Positions 15,294 through 23,709 of a DNA stretch of 64,000 nucleotides are shown in pieces. Below the pieces are notes generated by a model that had not been told where the DNA came from, searched no databases, and worked only from the letters and a program-made list of their open reading frames with translations. The translations under genes and the position numbers were made by a program. Source of the stretch: Paraburkholderia fungorum (GTDB lineage: Bacteria; Pseudomonadota; Gammaproteobacteria; Burkholderiales; Burkholderiaceae); contig NZ_CADFGE010000009.1 of the NCBI RefSeq assembly GCF_902833645.1, positions 186,001 to 250,000 on the forward strand. Direction: 5' to 3'. Every line of letters begins with the position of its first letter. Positions within the stretch are counted from its first letter, which is position 1.

Positions 15294-15327
15294 ATCCTTT
15301 CGCAACGCCGATTCCGGCAGAAAGGAT
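15294..15327 (+). promoter_or_regulatory. Shine-Dalgarno-sequestering hairpin
   Basis: ATCCTTTC, gcaac, GCCG-att-CGGC, a, GAAAGGAT. The arms differ from CTCC/GGAG but remain perfectly complementary, a strong compensatory change. The ATG follows at 15333. Confidence 0.8.
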
Positions 15328-15332
15328 GAACC

Positions 15333-15656
15333 ATGAAGAGCAACCAAATGGCTAGCCAGACCGATTCCCTCATGCCTGGCACGATCGTATGGTCGGTGCA
15401 GATGCATCCGATCTACGACGCGATCGCAGAAGTCCGCCTGATGGCCGACGGTCTGTACCAGATCTGGCATCACTACGGTGAGGGATCGATTCCCTGGGCG
15501 GACGACGTCGCCGCTCCGACCCCACGGCTGGAACATGCGATCGCGACCGTTAAGGGATATCAGAAGGCATTCGCCAGCAACTTGGGACCAACCGTGGCAA
15601 CACGCGCGGGGAGCTTCCATCGGTCGGCGAGCGGCACGCATATGTCGCTCAACTGA
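15333..15656 (+). CDS. Hypothetical protein (107 aa)
   Basis: Begins MKSNQMASQTDSLMPGTIVWSVQ; a compact mixed protein with aromatic residues in the centre (DGLYQIWHHYGEGSIPWADD) and a hydrophilic tail. No membrane segment. Start fixed by AAAGG in the hairpin at 15294-15327. Second gene of the 14.6 kb run. Not recognised. Confidence 0.7.
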   Translation: MKSNQMASQTDSLMPGTIVWSVQMHPIYDAIAEVRLMADGLYQIWHHYGEGSIPWADDVAAPTPRLEHAIATVKGYQKAFASNLGPTVATRAGSFHRSASGTHMSLN

Positions 15657-15798
15657 CCATTAACCACAGCAGACGTCGTCCTTCGGGGCACGTCTGCTTA
15701 CCTCACGTGTGCCCATGCTCGTGCATCGGCAGGCGGTCAAAGCGATGGACCGTGGTTCTGGTTTCACAACCGCCGGGATTCCGGTATACGAGCCCACC

Positions 15799-16182
15799 AT
15801 GAACAGCAACATTTCCGCAGCATCACGATCGAGCTACCCCGCAAAGTCGGAACGGCGCGACCTGAGCCGCACGGAAACAGTCAAGATTGTGCGGCACAGC
15901 TTGAAGAAAACCTTTCCCGTTATCAAGTTCGCCGTCCGCAGCAACACTTACGCCGCCCCGGGAGAGGTGCGCGGTTGTCCCGCTCGGCGAAATTGCGGTA
16001 TAGTCGGCACAAGCCTGACTGCAGGCATCCGTTTGATCATCGCGCTTTCGCGCGGCGGGCCCGGCCCGTTCGAAATCATCGCTCGATTGAGCACCAGCAA
16101 TTCTCCTGCACGTATTGGGATGTGCCGTGAAGGTATTCACGCCACAGTCTGTTTGCTTTTGTGCTCAGGCGTGCCCGTTTAA
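15799..16182 (+). pseudogene. Truncated LPD29-type protein, probable remnant
   Basis: After about 20 residues the sequence LSRTETVKIVRHSLKKTFP, IKFAVRSNTYA matches the first half of the LPD29 domain, a small domain common in plasmid and phage polyvalent proteins. The expected second half (Gly-Ala-Ser-Ile...Trp-Thr-Asp-Gly) is absent in all three frames and the remaining 80 residues look random. The leader hairpin is also degraded: CGAG replaces GGAG. Gene and control element seem to have decayed together. Confidence 0.55.
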
Positions 16183-16246
16183 CCCGCCATTTTTCTGGCA
16201 CAACTCTTTAATCATGAACCCACGCGGGGCACGTCTCCGTCAGGGG

Positions 16247-16271
16247 CTGCTCCGTTCTTCGAAAGGAGCAG
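16247..16271 (+). promoter_or_regulatory. Shine-Dalgarno-sequestering hairpin, short form
   Basis: CTGCTCC (16247-16253), 11-nt loop, GGAGCAG (16265-16271). A second GGAG directly follows before the ATG at 16277, so sequestration may be partial. A more typical stem (CCGCCA...TGGC) lies upstream near 16183-16207 before an in-frame ATG at 16214 that lacks a ribosome site. Confidence 0.5.
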
Positions 16272-16276
16272 GAGAA

Positions 16277-16609
16277 ATGAATACCCAAGCAATCGCACAT
16301 GTCGTCGCAGCATCCGCCAATGTCGAAGCCGGTGTTACCGTTTCCGTCATCGCGTGGATGTCTACCGCTGGCTGGAGCTTCGAATGGTTCTACTCGTCCT
16401 TCAAGGCCGAGGAACTGTTCGTCCAGACCAAAGCCGACTGCGAAGATCGTCGCGAGTGCGGCACCCGAGTGGTGTTGTGCGACGTGAAAGTGTCTTCGTA
16501 CGAAACCGCGTCGGAGGAAATTGAGGCTCACCTCGACGAAATCCTGACCGCCTCGAGCATGTACCCGGCGCCGGACGCCCGTCTCAAGGCGAACCGCACG
16601 CTGCATTAA
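16277..16609 (+). CDS. Hypothetical protein (110 aa)
   Basis: MNTQAIAHVVAASANVEAGVTVSVIAWMSTAGWSFEWF... Acidic overall, with two cysteines (ADCEDRRECG) and a C-terminal region ASEEIEAHLDEILTASSMYP. The ATG at 16277 has two GGAG motifs; an in-frame ATG at 16214 would add 21 residues but has no ribosome site. Not recognised. Confidence 0.7.
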   Translation: MNTQAIAHVVAASANVEAGVTVSVIAWMSTAGWSFEWFYSSFKAEELFVQTKADCEDRRECGTRVVLCDVKVSSYETASEEIEAHLDEILTASSMYPAPDARLKANRTLH

Positions 16610-16734
16610 GCGAAACCGGAAGCGCGGCCACACGAAAGTGTGTGCCGCGCCCCTCCATGATGCATCCCATGGTCTGCGATCACGGCATGCGGTACGCGCC
16701 GGCGGTCAGTTGGCGGCGCGGGTGCGAACCACTC

Positions 16735-16759
16735 CAGATTTTCACAGCCGTTACCGGCA
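16735..16759 (+). promoter_or_regulatory. Possible promoter with 5'-end hairpin (weak)
   Basis: AGCCG ttac CGGCA (16746-16759) preceded by CAGATT at the expected -10 position. A matching -35 box at 17-18 bp is not seen (TTGGCG lies at 19 bp). The hairpin itself fits the family. Confidence 0.4.
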
Positions 16760-16795
16760 TCTTTTCAACCCTGTGTGGGCACTCCCACCAGGACG

Positions 16796-16818
16796 TGCTC
16801 CACGTTGAATCTGGAGCA
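16796..16818 (+). promoter_or_regulatory. Shine-Dalgarno-sequestering hairpin, short form
   Basis: TGCTCCA, 9-nt loop, TGGAGCA; GGAG lies in the 3' arm and the ATG follows at 16823. Confidence 0.6.
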
Positions 16819-16822
16819 TGTC

Positions 16823-17248
16823 ATGAATTCGCAGCCAATTGAACTCGCAACCCAGGTCCTGGAAACGAAGATCCTCGCGGACTTCAGGAGATACCTTGGC
16901 CAGACCGTTCGTGTGAGCCGCATCATGGTGGAAGAGGGCGGCCGCTCGGTGTATCGGAATCTCTCTCGTCCCGCGCTGGTCGAGGTGGTGCCGACGGATC
17001 GCGCGAAGGTCCTTCACTACTCCACATCCGATCGGATCACCCCGGAATGGAACGTCCGACTTGTCGAACGGCACGAAGAGATTTCCTCGGGGGCATCCCT
17101 GCAGGTCTTCGGTACGACCCGGCAAATGAACGGCGAATCGTTCCTCGGCGACGCCGAAATCGTCCCGATGACAGCCTCGCTGATGACGAAGATGGCGATG
17201 CTTTCCGCACGCAGCTTCGTCGGCGCATACCGCAAGGTGTTCGCGTAA
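16823..17248 (+). CDS. Hypothetical protein (141 aa)
   Basis: MNSQPIELATQVLETKILADFRRYLGQTVRVSRI... A soluble protein with alternating beta-like stretches (LVEVVPTDRAKVLHYS, ASLQVFGTT). Composition is typical of the plasmid and it has a clear hairpin-type ribosome site. A GC-rich hairpin (17264-17287) follows its stop. Not recognised. Confidence 0.7.
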   Translation: MNSQPIELATQVLETKILADFRRYLGQTVRVSRIMVEEGGRSVYRNLSRPALVEVVPTDRAKVLHYSTSDRITPEWNVRLVERHEEISSGASLQVFGTTRQMNGESFLGDAEIVPMTASLMTKMAMLSARSFVGAYRKVFA

Positions 17249-17263
17249 TCATCAAAAGCAGCA

Positions 17264-17329
17264 GCACCGGGGCCCCGTCCCCGGTGCCCCTTGCCAACCC
17301 GCGTTTGAGTGAGCAGCCCGCTCACTCAA
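17264..17329 (+). terminator. Two adjacent hairpins
   Basis: GCACCGGGG/CCCCGGTGC (17264-17287) and TTGAGTGAGC/GCTCACTCAA (17305-17329). Neither has a proper U tract; they probably delimit the gene at 16823 from the next. Confidence 0.45.
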
Positions 17330-17386
17330 GCACAGATTCACGGCTGTGCGCCCCTTCCCTTCAACAACGACACCGAGAGGACTCAC

Positions 17387-17563
17387 ATGGTTCATCATCA
17401 CAGCTTTGATCTCGGCGGCCAGATCGCTGGCGCCGCCGTCCGGGGCGTGGTCTATGAAGGCGAGCACCACCTGTTCCACGGGATGAGCACGCCCGCGGCG
17501 ATCGCAGTCGGACTGGGCATCATTGCGCTGGTGGTACTGGCCAAGAAGCTAGGCTGGATCTGA
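17387..17563 (+). CDS. Small membrane protein, paralogue of 18893-19069 (58 aa)
   Basis: MVHHHSFDLGGQIAGAAVRGVVYEGE..., then one membrane span (PAAIAVGLGIIALVVLAKKL). It aligns along its whole length with the gene at 18893 on the other strand: HH-S/F-x-LG, AVRGV-Y-GE, FxGM, hydrophobic end. This shows a duplicated small membrane-protein family. GAGAGG lies about 8 nt before the ATG. Role unknown. Confidence 0.7.
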   Translation: MVHHHSFDLGGQIAGAAVRGVVYEGEHHLFHGMSTPAAIAVGLGIIALVVLAKKLGWI

Positions 17564-17674
17564 TAGCTAGCGTCGCTCGAAAGGGCGTCGCCATAGCGGG
17601 AGATTCGAACCCCGTTCAAGAAAGGGCCTTTCTAGAATGGTTTAGCTCGACCGACCCCGTTTTGGAGAAGACCC

Positions 17675-17941
17675 TTGAAATTGACCTGCAAAGCTCTCGC
17701 TGTCGCGCTCGTCGGCGTGGCCAGCATCTCCGCATACGCGCAGCAAAACCCGCAACTCGACGCGCCGTTCGGAGCCTCGGCGGCGGGCGAACACCATCGC
17801 CGTCACCATCACCATCATTGCGGCGGACCGACGCACGGGGACAGCGACGGCGCCGCGCACGCATGGCATGCGTGTGGCGACCGCGAGAAGCCGATGGTCG
17901 ATGGGGGACAGGAAAGGACCGATCCGGGCCCGGGCGCCTAA
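17675..17941 (+). CDS. Small exported His-rich protein (88 aa)
   Basis: Starts at TTG with GGAG 7 nt upstream. Signal peptide MKLTCKALAVALVGVASISAYA, then a His-rich stretch (EHHRRHHHHHCGG) and a hydrophilic tail. This resembles the other His-rich product at 4365 in composition only. Possible periplasmic metal binding is inference. Confidence 0.6.
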   Translation: MKLTCKALAVALVGVASISAYAQQNPQLDAPFGASAAGEHHRRHHHHHCGGPTHGDSDGAAHAWHACGDREKPMVDGGQERTDPGPGA

Positions 17942-18007
17942 GCCGCCCCCGTAGTTGCTCAGATCGCCTTTGTAGGCGACTGCAAACCCATCGAAGAGGA
18001 GTTACCC

Positions 18008-18625
18008 ATGTTCATCGTCAGAAATTTCTTCTATGTAGTCGGGATCGCATTCCTGTTTGGACTGCAGTCCGTGAATCCGGACAACGATGTGCTGCGCCAG
18101 TTTGTACTGATTCTCCAGGCCGATAACTTTTGGACGGTGGTCAAGATCGGTACGCTGATCCTGTGCGCATTGGAATGGAGTTTCTCTGTTCCCGTCTCGT
18201 CGACTTCTGCCCTCGACGATCTCAAAAGCCTCTGGGATGTTTTGAAGAAGGTCGCTACGAAATTCATGCCGACGCGCTTGGGTCCGGCCGGCGGACCAGA
18301 TCTCGGGGCAGGGTTTCCCAAGGGTCAAACTAGCGAGGCGAATCACTCGTTCCAACCGACTACTCAAGGAAGCCCTCGGGCGTCTAGGACGCCAGCCGCG
18401 GATGCGCAAAAGACCGACCAGCCATTCACTGAACGTGAAACGCTCGTGGCGAAGACGCTATGGAATGATTCCGCATCGTTCACGATCGACGACATATCCG
18501 ATTTGACGCTTCGCACCTCGAGACAGTGTGCGCGCGAACTCGTCGGCATGGGGCTATATCCGGATCTCGCTGCGGTCAATGCTGAAGTCATCCGTCGCTC
18601 GAAAGTGCGGAAAGGCAACGGCTAA
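18008..18625 (+). CDS. Membrane protein with long cytoplasmic tail (205 aa)
   Basis: Two hydrophobic segments in the first 65 residues (FFYVVGIAFLFGLQSV and TVVKIGTLILCALEWSF), followed by a long Pro/Thr/Ser-rich region and a folded-looking end (LVAKTLWNDSASFTIDDISDLTLRTSRQCARELVG) that may contain a helix-turn-helix-like element. GAGGAG precedes the ATG. Not recognised. Confidence 0.65.
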   Translation: MFIVRNFFYVVGIAFLFGLQSVNPDNDVLRQFVLILQADNFWTVVKIGTLILCALEWSFSVPVSSTSALDDLKSLWDVLKKVATKFMPTRLGPAGGPDLGAGFPKGQTSEANHSFQPTTQGSPRASRTPAADAQKTDQPFTERETLVAKTLWNDSASFTIDDISDLTLRTSRQCARELVGMGLYPDLAAVNAEVIRRSKVRKGNG

Positions 18626-18837
18626 CGGCCGCGTTATGGAGAGGGGTTTTTTCGAACGCACACATTCAATGAACCGACTCCTGTCCTTCTCCCCTTGATC
18701 GCAGGTCTAGCAGGCTGTGGGGTAGTTGCAGCGCCGTGCCGCATCACCTCGGCCGGCCTCGACATGATCCCGGTTGTAGGCCATGCCCTGGCAACTCCGA
18801 CCAACGCTTGCGCGTCAGCGATCGACTAAACGAAGAA

Positions 18838-18866
18838 GGCCGCCCACGCAAACACGCGGGCGGCCA
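18838..18866. terminator. Hairpin at the end of the 18893 gene
   Basis: GGCCGCCC and GGGCGGCC enclose a 12-nt loop; the minus strand continues TTCTTCG. Probable stop for the minus-strand gene at 18893. Confidence 0.5.
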
Positions 18867-18892
18867 TGGGAGCCTGATACGGCCCGGGCGGA

Positions 18893-19069
18893 TCAGTAGG
18901 CGGGGCGGCGGCGCGTCATCAGCTTCACAACCGTGAAGATCACGAGTCCGATCAGGATGATCTCGCCCAGCCCCATGCCGCGGAAGATGAGGCGCTCGCC
19001 AGCGTAGATGACGCCGCGCACGGCAGCGACCGCGATTTCGTGCCCGAGGCTGAAGTGGTGGTAGCCCAT
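18893..19069 (-). CDS. Small membrane protein, paralogue of 17387-17563 (58 aa)
   Basis: MGYHHFSLGHEIAVAAVRGVIYAGERLIF..., membrane span GLGEIILIGLVIFTVVKL, basic end RRRPAY. Same length and layout as the plus-strand gene at 17387. AAGGGA precedes the ATG. The two copies face each other across about 1.3 kb. Confidence 0.7.
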   Translation of the reverse strand: MGYHHFSLGHEIAVAAVRGVIYAGERLIFRGMGLGEIILIGLVIFTVVKLMTRRRPAY

Positions 19070-19236
19070 GTGGTTCCCTTGGTTGGTGATGAACATTGGA
19101 CCAGCATCTCCCGACCGGGCGGGAATGCAAATGACTGACACCCGAAAATCCCACCCTAGATCGCCACTCATTCGCGCTTTCAGTCCCGCATTCTCCGGGC
19201 ACACTGAACGCATCCTAAACCCATTCGAGGTCAATT

Positions 19237-19914
19237 TTGAGCCAGTGGACCAAAGGTTGGAAGGCACCCGTTATCTCAGCGACCGTGGGCGCACTGATTG
19301 CTGCTGGCGTCTCCGCATGGATTCACCCGCACGATGACTACAAGCGCACCGACGTCGGCTACGAGCTCGCGCAAACCCCGTCTATTCTGCCCGACGCCGC
19401 GGCCGCTGAACGCGACGTCGTGACTGACTATTTCTACTACGGCTGCCCGCACTGTCGCGCCTTCGAACCTATGCTCGAGGCGTGGGCTAGGCAACATGGC
19501 CCGTCCGTCACCCTGAAACGCGTCCCTGTCACAGGCGACCGTGCGGAGTTGACCCGTGAGGCGGACCTCTTTTATGCGCTCGATAGCATCGGCGCGATTC
19601 CACGCCTGCAGGAGGCCGCGTTCCAGATCGTCGCGCGGAATGCCGATTTCCCGGCATCGGACCACGACCTGGCAGAGTGGGCAACGGAGGAGGGCATTGA
19701 GCCTCAACGTCTGGTGGACGCGTATCACGCGCCGGACATGCAGGCTCGAATCGACGCCGGCGACAAAGCGTTCCGAGCGAAAGACCTAGCTGCGGTTCCG
19801 GCCATCGCCGTGCACGGCCGCTGGATCGTCACGGCTGCCACGGCCGGCAGCATCGAAAACATGCCCGGTGCGATGACCGGCGCTTTGAGTGCGGCGCAAA
19901 GGCCAGGTTCCTGA
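19237..19914 (+). CDS. DsbA-like thiol:disulfide protein, membrane-anchored
   Basis: 225 residues. An N-terminal hydrophobic anchor (APVISATVGALIAAGVSAWI), then a thioredoxin fold with CPHC in YFYYGCPHCRAFEP (about residues 67-80), the active-site motif of DsbA. Near the end AVPAIAVHGRW gives the cis-proline loop (VPAIAV). It should introduce disulfides in the periplasm, perhaps for exported cysteine proteins such as those at 9597 and 12779 or for transfer-pilus proteins; that is inference. Start is a TTG with GAGG upstream. Confidence 0.8.
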   Translation: MSQWTKGWKAPVISATVGALIAAGVSAWIHPHDDYKRTDVGYELAQTPSILPDAAAAERDVVTDYFYYGCPHCRAFEPMLEAWARQHGPSVTLKRVPVTGDRAELTREADLFYALDSIGAIPRLQEAAFQIVARNADFPASDHDLAEWATEEGIEPQRLVDAYHAPDMQARIDAGDKAFRAKDLAAVPAIAVHGRWIVTAATAGSIENMPGAMTGALSAAQRPGS

Positions 19915-19918
19915 TCGC

Positions 19919-20683
19919 TCAGAGGGCGACGTCGATCTCCCGGGGAAGGCTCGCGGGATCGATGACCTGAATGCGAAGACGGACCTGCTGGACGCTCAGC
20001 GGATCCCGCCCACGGGGGTCGAACTGGAACCGTTGGTGATCCAGCATCCCAAGGGAACTGTCGACCAACGCTCGGTGAAAGACGGTTTCGATTGACACGC
20101 CGGTCTTCTTGGCCAGCATCTTGGCCAACTCCAGCGTCGGCCGGTTCATAACGACCGGCTCTTGCGCCGCGTCGAGGCGCAACAGGCGCGTGACCTGGGC
20201 GATGTCCTTTTGCAGGAATTTGTAGCCGAGCGCCGCCGCCAGCTCGCCGATACTCTCACGCGTGAGCGGTCGGCCGACGCTCTTGGCCCTCAGGTTCGCC
20301 AGCACTTCATCCGTGATCGCGGTCGTTTCTCGGTCGACGACATTCAGGTATAGGCCGATCATCTGGCGGTAGGTCAGAGACAACCCCAGCTCTTCCACGG
20401 CCAGTTTCAGGTTCGTCTTCGTGGGCTTGCGCTCGCCGAGTTGCGCCCGTACTCGTGCAAGGACCTCGGAGGTCGGCGCGATCGGTGTGCGGCGCAAAGC
20501 AAGCGCGAGCTTGTTGAAGTCACCCGCACGCAGCACGACCCCCATCCCGCGCAGCTCGGCGCGGATCTGGCTGTCGGGAAAACCGACGTTCGGGTCGGCC
20601 GGGTCGCCGAATCGTTTGAGGAGGGGCGGCACCAGGGCGTTGAGATCAACGACGTCGGATTCCGCCGATTGGGCAGTGTACAT
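19919..20683 (-). CDS. Hypothetical helical-repeat protein (254 aa)
   Basis: At least two, perhaps three, related helical units: EVLARVRAQLGERKPTKTNL..A..ELG (about residue 72), EVLANLRAKSVGRPLTRESI..LAAALG (about 120) and a looser first one. No catalytic motif or membrane span. GAAGGG lies about 6 nt before the ATG at 20683. It follows the AAA ATPase gene by 66 bp on the same strand, so it is a candidate partner of that ATPase. Family not recognised. Confidence 0.6.
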   Translation of the reverse strand: MYTAQSAESDVVDLNALVPPLLKRFGDPADPNVGFPDSQIRAELRGMGVVLRAGDFNKLALALRRTPIAPTSEVLARVRAQLGERKPTKTNLKLAVEELGLSLTYRQMIGLYLNVVDRETTAITDEVLANLRAKSVGRPLTRESIGELAAALGYKFLQKDIAQVTRLLRLDAAQEPVVMNRPTLELAKMLAKKTGVSIETVFHRALVDSSLGMLDHQRFQFDPRGRDPLSVQQVRLRIQVIDPASLPREIDVAL

Positions 20684-20749
20684 ATTGAACCCTTCAGGAA
20701 AGAGCCGAAACAAGGCCGGGGCCGGCGCGAGGCCGCACCCCGGTCACGA

Positions 20750-22762
20750 TCACACCGAGCCGTTTGGTGCGCGCAGGACAACCTTCGCTGCTTGCTCCAC
20801 GTCCGATTCCCGAATGTCGGTCGTTTCTTCGCGCAAACGGCGAACTGCTGCGGCGTCAATCGCCTTCTGGATCACGGCGTCGGCATCGGCGATCGAGTGG
20901 CCTCGCAGCTGCTCGCAAAGCAGCGATTCGACCGATGCTTCGAGTGTCCAGCCGTCGAGGCCGCCCAGCTTGGCGTGGATATACGCCTGCATATCCTGGG
21001 CTTCCGGCACGTCGAAAACGATTTTTTCCTCGAAGCGGCCACCACGTACCGCCGCGCTGTCGATCCGGTCGTAGTAGTTCGTTGCGGCAATGAACAGCAG
21101 ATCGCGCACGCGACCGCCCGCACCGTCGATGGTGGTCAGAATCTTCTCGGTCAGCATGCCGTAGTGCGAGTATTGCCGGTCGCGCAAGATGCCATCCGCT
21201 TCGTCGAGGAACACGATGGCGGGGCGAATATCGCAGGCCGTCTTGTAGATCTTGTCCCACGAGTCGGGTTTCGCGATGATCTCCGCGCCGGTGATCTTGA
21301 GGAACGCGTAATCGGACTCCTTCGCAAGCGACATTGCCGCCTGCGTCTTGCCCGTACCCGGCGGGCCTTCAAAGATCATGCCGGTAGGCAGACGGCTACC
21401 CATCTTTTCAAGCGAGTACACGTTCGCCATTTTGAAGGCCATGTCTTTGAGGACGTTGCGCGATGCCTCCGGCATCAGAATCTCGTCGATACCCTTCACT
21501 GTTTCCGAAAGCTTGCCCTTGCGGCCCTGAACCAGTCGCAGCGCGCGCATACCGATCTCGAAGCTGAGCTTGCCAGCGAATTCCCCGCTCCGGCGCATGT
21601 CACCAATCTGCTCGCCAACGGCGGTTAAGCGTGCTGCGCTGTACCCCGCCCAACGCTCAGCCAGCGTCGCGACCACGGCAGGCTCGGCCACGTCGTAACC
21701 CGCGGTGCTGCCGATCGCGCGTCGCAGGATTGCTTGGCGAGCCTCCTGATCCGGAGCGGGGATCTCCACCTTGAAGTCGAAACGCTTCTCGCGGATGCCG
21801 GCGCTGTCGAGATCGTCCAGATGGTTCGTCGCCGCTACCAACACAATCTTCGTGCCGCGCAGGTTCACGATCTCCGTCAGCATCGTGTTCGTCAGGTCGC
21901 GATCCATGTGGTGCGAACCGTTGCCGCCACGCTCCTTGAGGAACGAGTCGATCTCGTCGATGAAGAAGACACCGAAGCCCGTCTTGCGCGCCGCCGCGAA
22001 GGCTGCTTTTACCTTCTGCACCGACTCGTTGACCCACATCGAGGCGATATCGCTGTAGGCGATCGAAAAGAACGGCACGTTTAGTTCGCCCGCCAGCGCT
22101 TCGGCAAACATCGTCTTGCCGTTACCCGGCTCACCGAACAACAGGATACCGTTGCGCGGGTTGGCGCGGGCCGCGATCACGTCCTTGGCGGCTGAGAACA
22201 GCCGGTCCTTGGTCTCGGCCATACCCACCACGTCCACGAACTTGTAGCGAGGCGTGCTCATGCTGTCCGAGAAATCGTAGGTCGGCATCGGCGGCTGAGG
22301 CGGCTGATTCTGGTTGCCCTGCGGTGCTTGGCGCTGCGCGGGTGCGGCAGCAGCCTGAGTGGGGGCATGGGCCTGAACCGGGTTCATCTGCTGTGGTGCA
22401 CCGCCGTATATCCGGGCCCGCGCATTGAGCAACGCCGGGCGGATCTGCGGGTGCGCGAAGAGCAGGAACGTCCAGACACCCATCACCGTCAGCATGGTCG
22501 ACCAGCCCGCGTGCGGGAGCGCGGCAACCGTGATGGCGCCAACCCCCACCAAGGCGTAGGCCAACAAAAACTTCCAGGCCTTGTAGAAGTCCGGGAGCGC
22601 GATGAGAACGGGCACTACGATCGTCGCGAACGTCAGTTTGTCGATGTCCGTGGGCGAGACCTGGCCACCATGCGAGACGTGCGAGAAGGCAATCGCCCAA
22701 ACGCACAGACCGATGATGCGGATCAGCCAGCCAACAGTGACCAGGGGCATAAGCGGATTCAT
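20750..22762 (-). CDS. Membrane-anchored double AAA+ ATPase (670 aa)
   Basis: The first about 120 residues hold two to four membrane spans. A Pro/Gln-rich linker leads to two AAA+ modules: Walker A GEPGNGKT and Walker B FFIDEID in the first, Walker A GPPGTGKT and Walker B VFLDEAD in the second, with sensor-type ATN and Arg-finger-like residues in both. The plan is like FtsH or Cdc48 relatives, but no protease motif (HEXXH) follows. Starts at 22798 and 22777 are also possible; I chose 22762 for its GAGG 5 nt away. Possible roles: membrane protein remodelling or transfer. Confidence 0.8.
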   Translation of the reverse strand: MNPLMPLVTVGWLIRIIGLCVWAIAFSHVSHGGQVSPTDIDKLTFATIVVPVLIALPDFYKAWKFLLAYALVGVGAITVAALPHAGWSTMLTVMGVWTFLLFAHPQIRPALLNARARIYGGAPQQMNPVQAHAPTQAAAAPAQRQAPQGNQNQPPQPPMPTYDFSDSMSTPRYKFVDVVGMAETKDRLFSAAKDVIAARANPRNGILLFGEPGNGKTMFAEALAGELNVPFFSIAYSDIASMWVNESVQKVKAAFAAARKTGFGVFFIDEIDSFLKERGGNGSHHMDRDLTNTMLTEIVNLRGTKIVLVAATNHLDDLDSAGIREKRFDFKVEIPAPDQEARQAILRRAIGSTAGYDVAEPAVVATLAERWAGYSAARLTAVGEQIGDMRRSGEFAGKLSFEIGMRALRLVQGRKGKLSETVKGIDEILMPEASRNVLKDMAFKMANVYSLEKMGSRLPTGMIFEGPPGTGKTQAAMSLAKESDYAFLKITGAEIIAKPDSWDKIYKTACDIRPAIVFLDEADGILRDRQYSHYGMLTEKILTTIDGAGGRVRDLLFIAATNYYDRIDSAAVRGGRFEEKIVFDVPEAQDMQAYIHAKLGGLDGWTLEASVESLLCEQLRGHSIADADAVIQKAIDAAAVRRLREETTDIRESDVEQAAKVVLRAPNGSV

Positions 22763-23055
22763 AACCACCTCATTCATCACGGCAGGCCCAATTGCCATAC
22801 CGAGTTCATACCTTCATTGTCCCGTCATTCTACGAAATGCAAACGAACGTGGAAATAGCGCCTCTGTGAATGGATAGCGGCCATTCCTGAGCTGGACTTG
22901 AGCGTTGTTTGGGTGTCAGGGCCGAGCAACCGCACCGAAGCACGGATATTTCCACGTGCAAATTCTTCGGGTATCATCCACATATCCATCCAATGGATGG
23001 CGTCCTCTTTCTCAGCAGCCGCGCTGGCGGCATCAAGTGAAAAAGGGAGGACGAA
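22763..23055. other. Divergent intergenic region
   Basis: No gene. It holds a possible promoter TTTCCA (22949-22954), 17 bp, TATCAT (22972-22977) for the gene at 23056, a CCATCC-aat-GGATGG stem (22986-23000) and a GCCG-cgctgg-CGGC hairpin (about 23024-23037). Confidence 0.4.
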
Positions 23056-23520
23056 ATGGAAATTCCTGTTCCTGACATTGGGAACCGCTCGTACGAGCGA
23101 ATCCTGAAAGTCATTCAAGTGAAAGAGGTCGTAGGTCCGGGCCAAGTCACGAAGTTTGTGGCTCCCAGACATCGCTACTACGATCCGAACAACGCCCCCG
23201 GTCATATCTTCGACGTCGGGCAACTTCAACAGCGCGACCTTCGCGAGATTCGAACGCAGCACGAGTTCGAGTATCCGGACTTCATCGCGCGCACCATCCT
23301 CCAATCTCCGCAGTTCGATTACGACGAAGCGCGTGTTTTCCAGTTTCACCGGAAGACGTGCAACTCGCAATTCGTCTACGGCACTGTCATCACGGACAGC
23401 AGCTTGAACCTGATCGACTACTGCATCAGCGGTCCGCGTCTCGAGCAACGTCGCACGGTACTTCATCCGCTGCTGCGCGCGCTATGCACGCCCGGTTCTC
23501 TCAACGTCCGGCTGCACTGA
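23056..23520 (+). CDS. Hypothetical protein (154 aa)
   Basis: MEIPVPDIGNRSYERILKVIQVKEVVGPGQ... A soluble protein rich in Arg, Gln and Phe with a mixed alpha/beta look (FVYGTVITDSSLNLIDYCISG). GGGAGG lies about 5 nt before the ATG. No membrane span and no recognised family. Confidence 0.7.
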   Translation: MEIPVPDIGNRSYERILKVIQVKEVVGPGQVTKFVAPRHRYYDPNNAPGHIFDVGQLQQRDLREIRTQHEFEYPDFIARTILQSPQFDYDEARVFQFHRKTCNSQFVYGTVITDSSLNLIDYCISGPRLEQRRTVLHPLLRALCTPGSLNVRLH

Positions 23521-23598
23521 AACGCGTTTCACCTCAAGCAATCTTCCATCGAAACACTCGGCTCCGTTCTGGACCGTGATCACCCAGGAGCTTTCATC

Positions 23599-23709
23599 AT
23601 GGCAAATGCTATCGGCTCGGCCTTCGTGCTGAGCGGCGTTCGATCGCAATGCGGCACTCCGGATGCTCGTCTCTTCATCCGTCGCGAGACGAGTGCGGCG
23701 GCAGCATGA
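23599..23709 (+). CDS. Short ORF coupled to the next gene (36 aa)
   Basis: Has a good ribosome site (AGGAG, 8 nt, ATG) and ends in TGA that overlaps the ATG of the gene at 23706 (ATGA). The product is MANAIGSAFVLSGVRSQCG... The gene downstream has no ribosome site, so this ORF probably delivers ribosomes to it. Whether the peptide itself matters is unknown. Confidence 0.6.
   Translation: MANAIGSAFVLSGVRSQCGTPDARLFIRRETSAAAA

Noticed and set aside
17597..17614. tRNA-like T-arm (GGTTCGAATCTCC on the minus strand)
   Set aside because: The T-loop matches well, but I find no acceptor, D or anticodon arm at the right distance. It could be a relic of an attachment site; not enough to call a tRNA or att site.
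20441..21628. 395-aa open frame on the plus strand
   Set aside because: Antisense to the AAA+ ATPase gene, whose Walker motifs prove the other strand.
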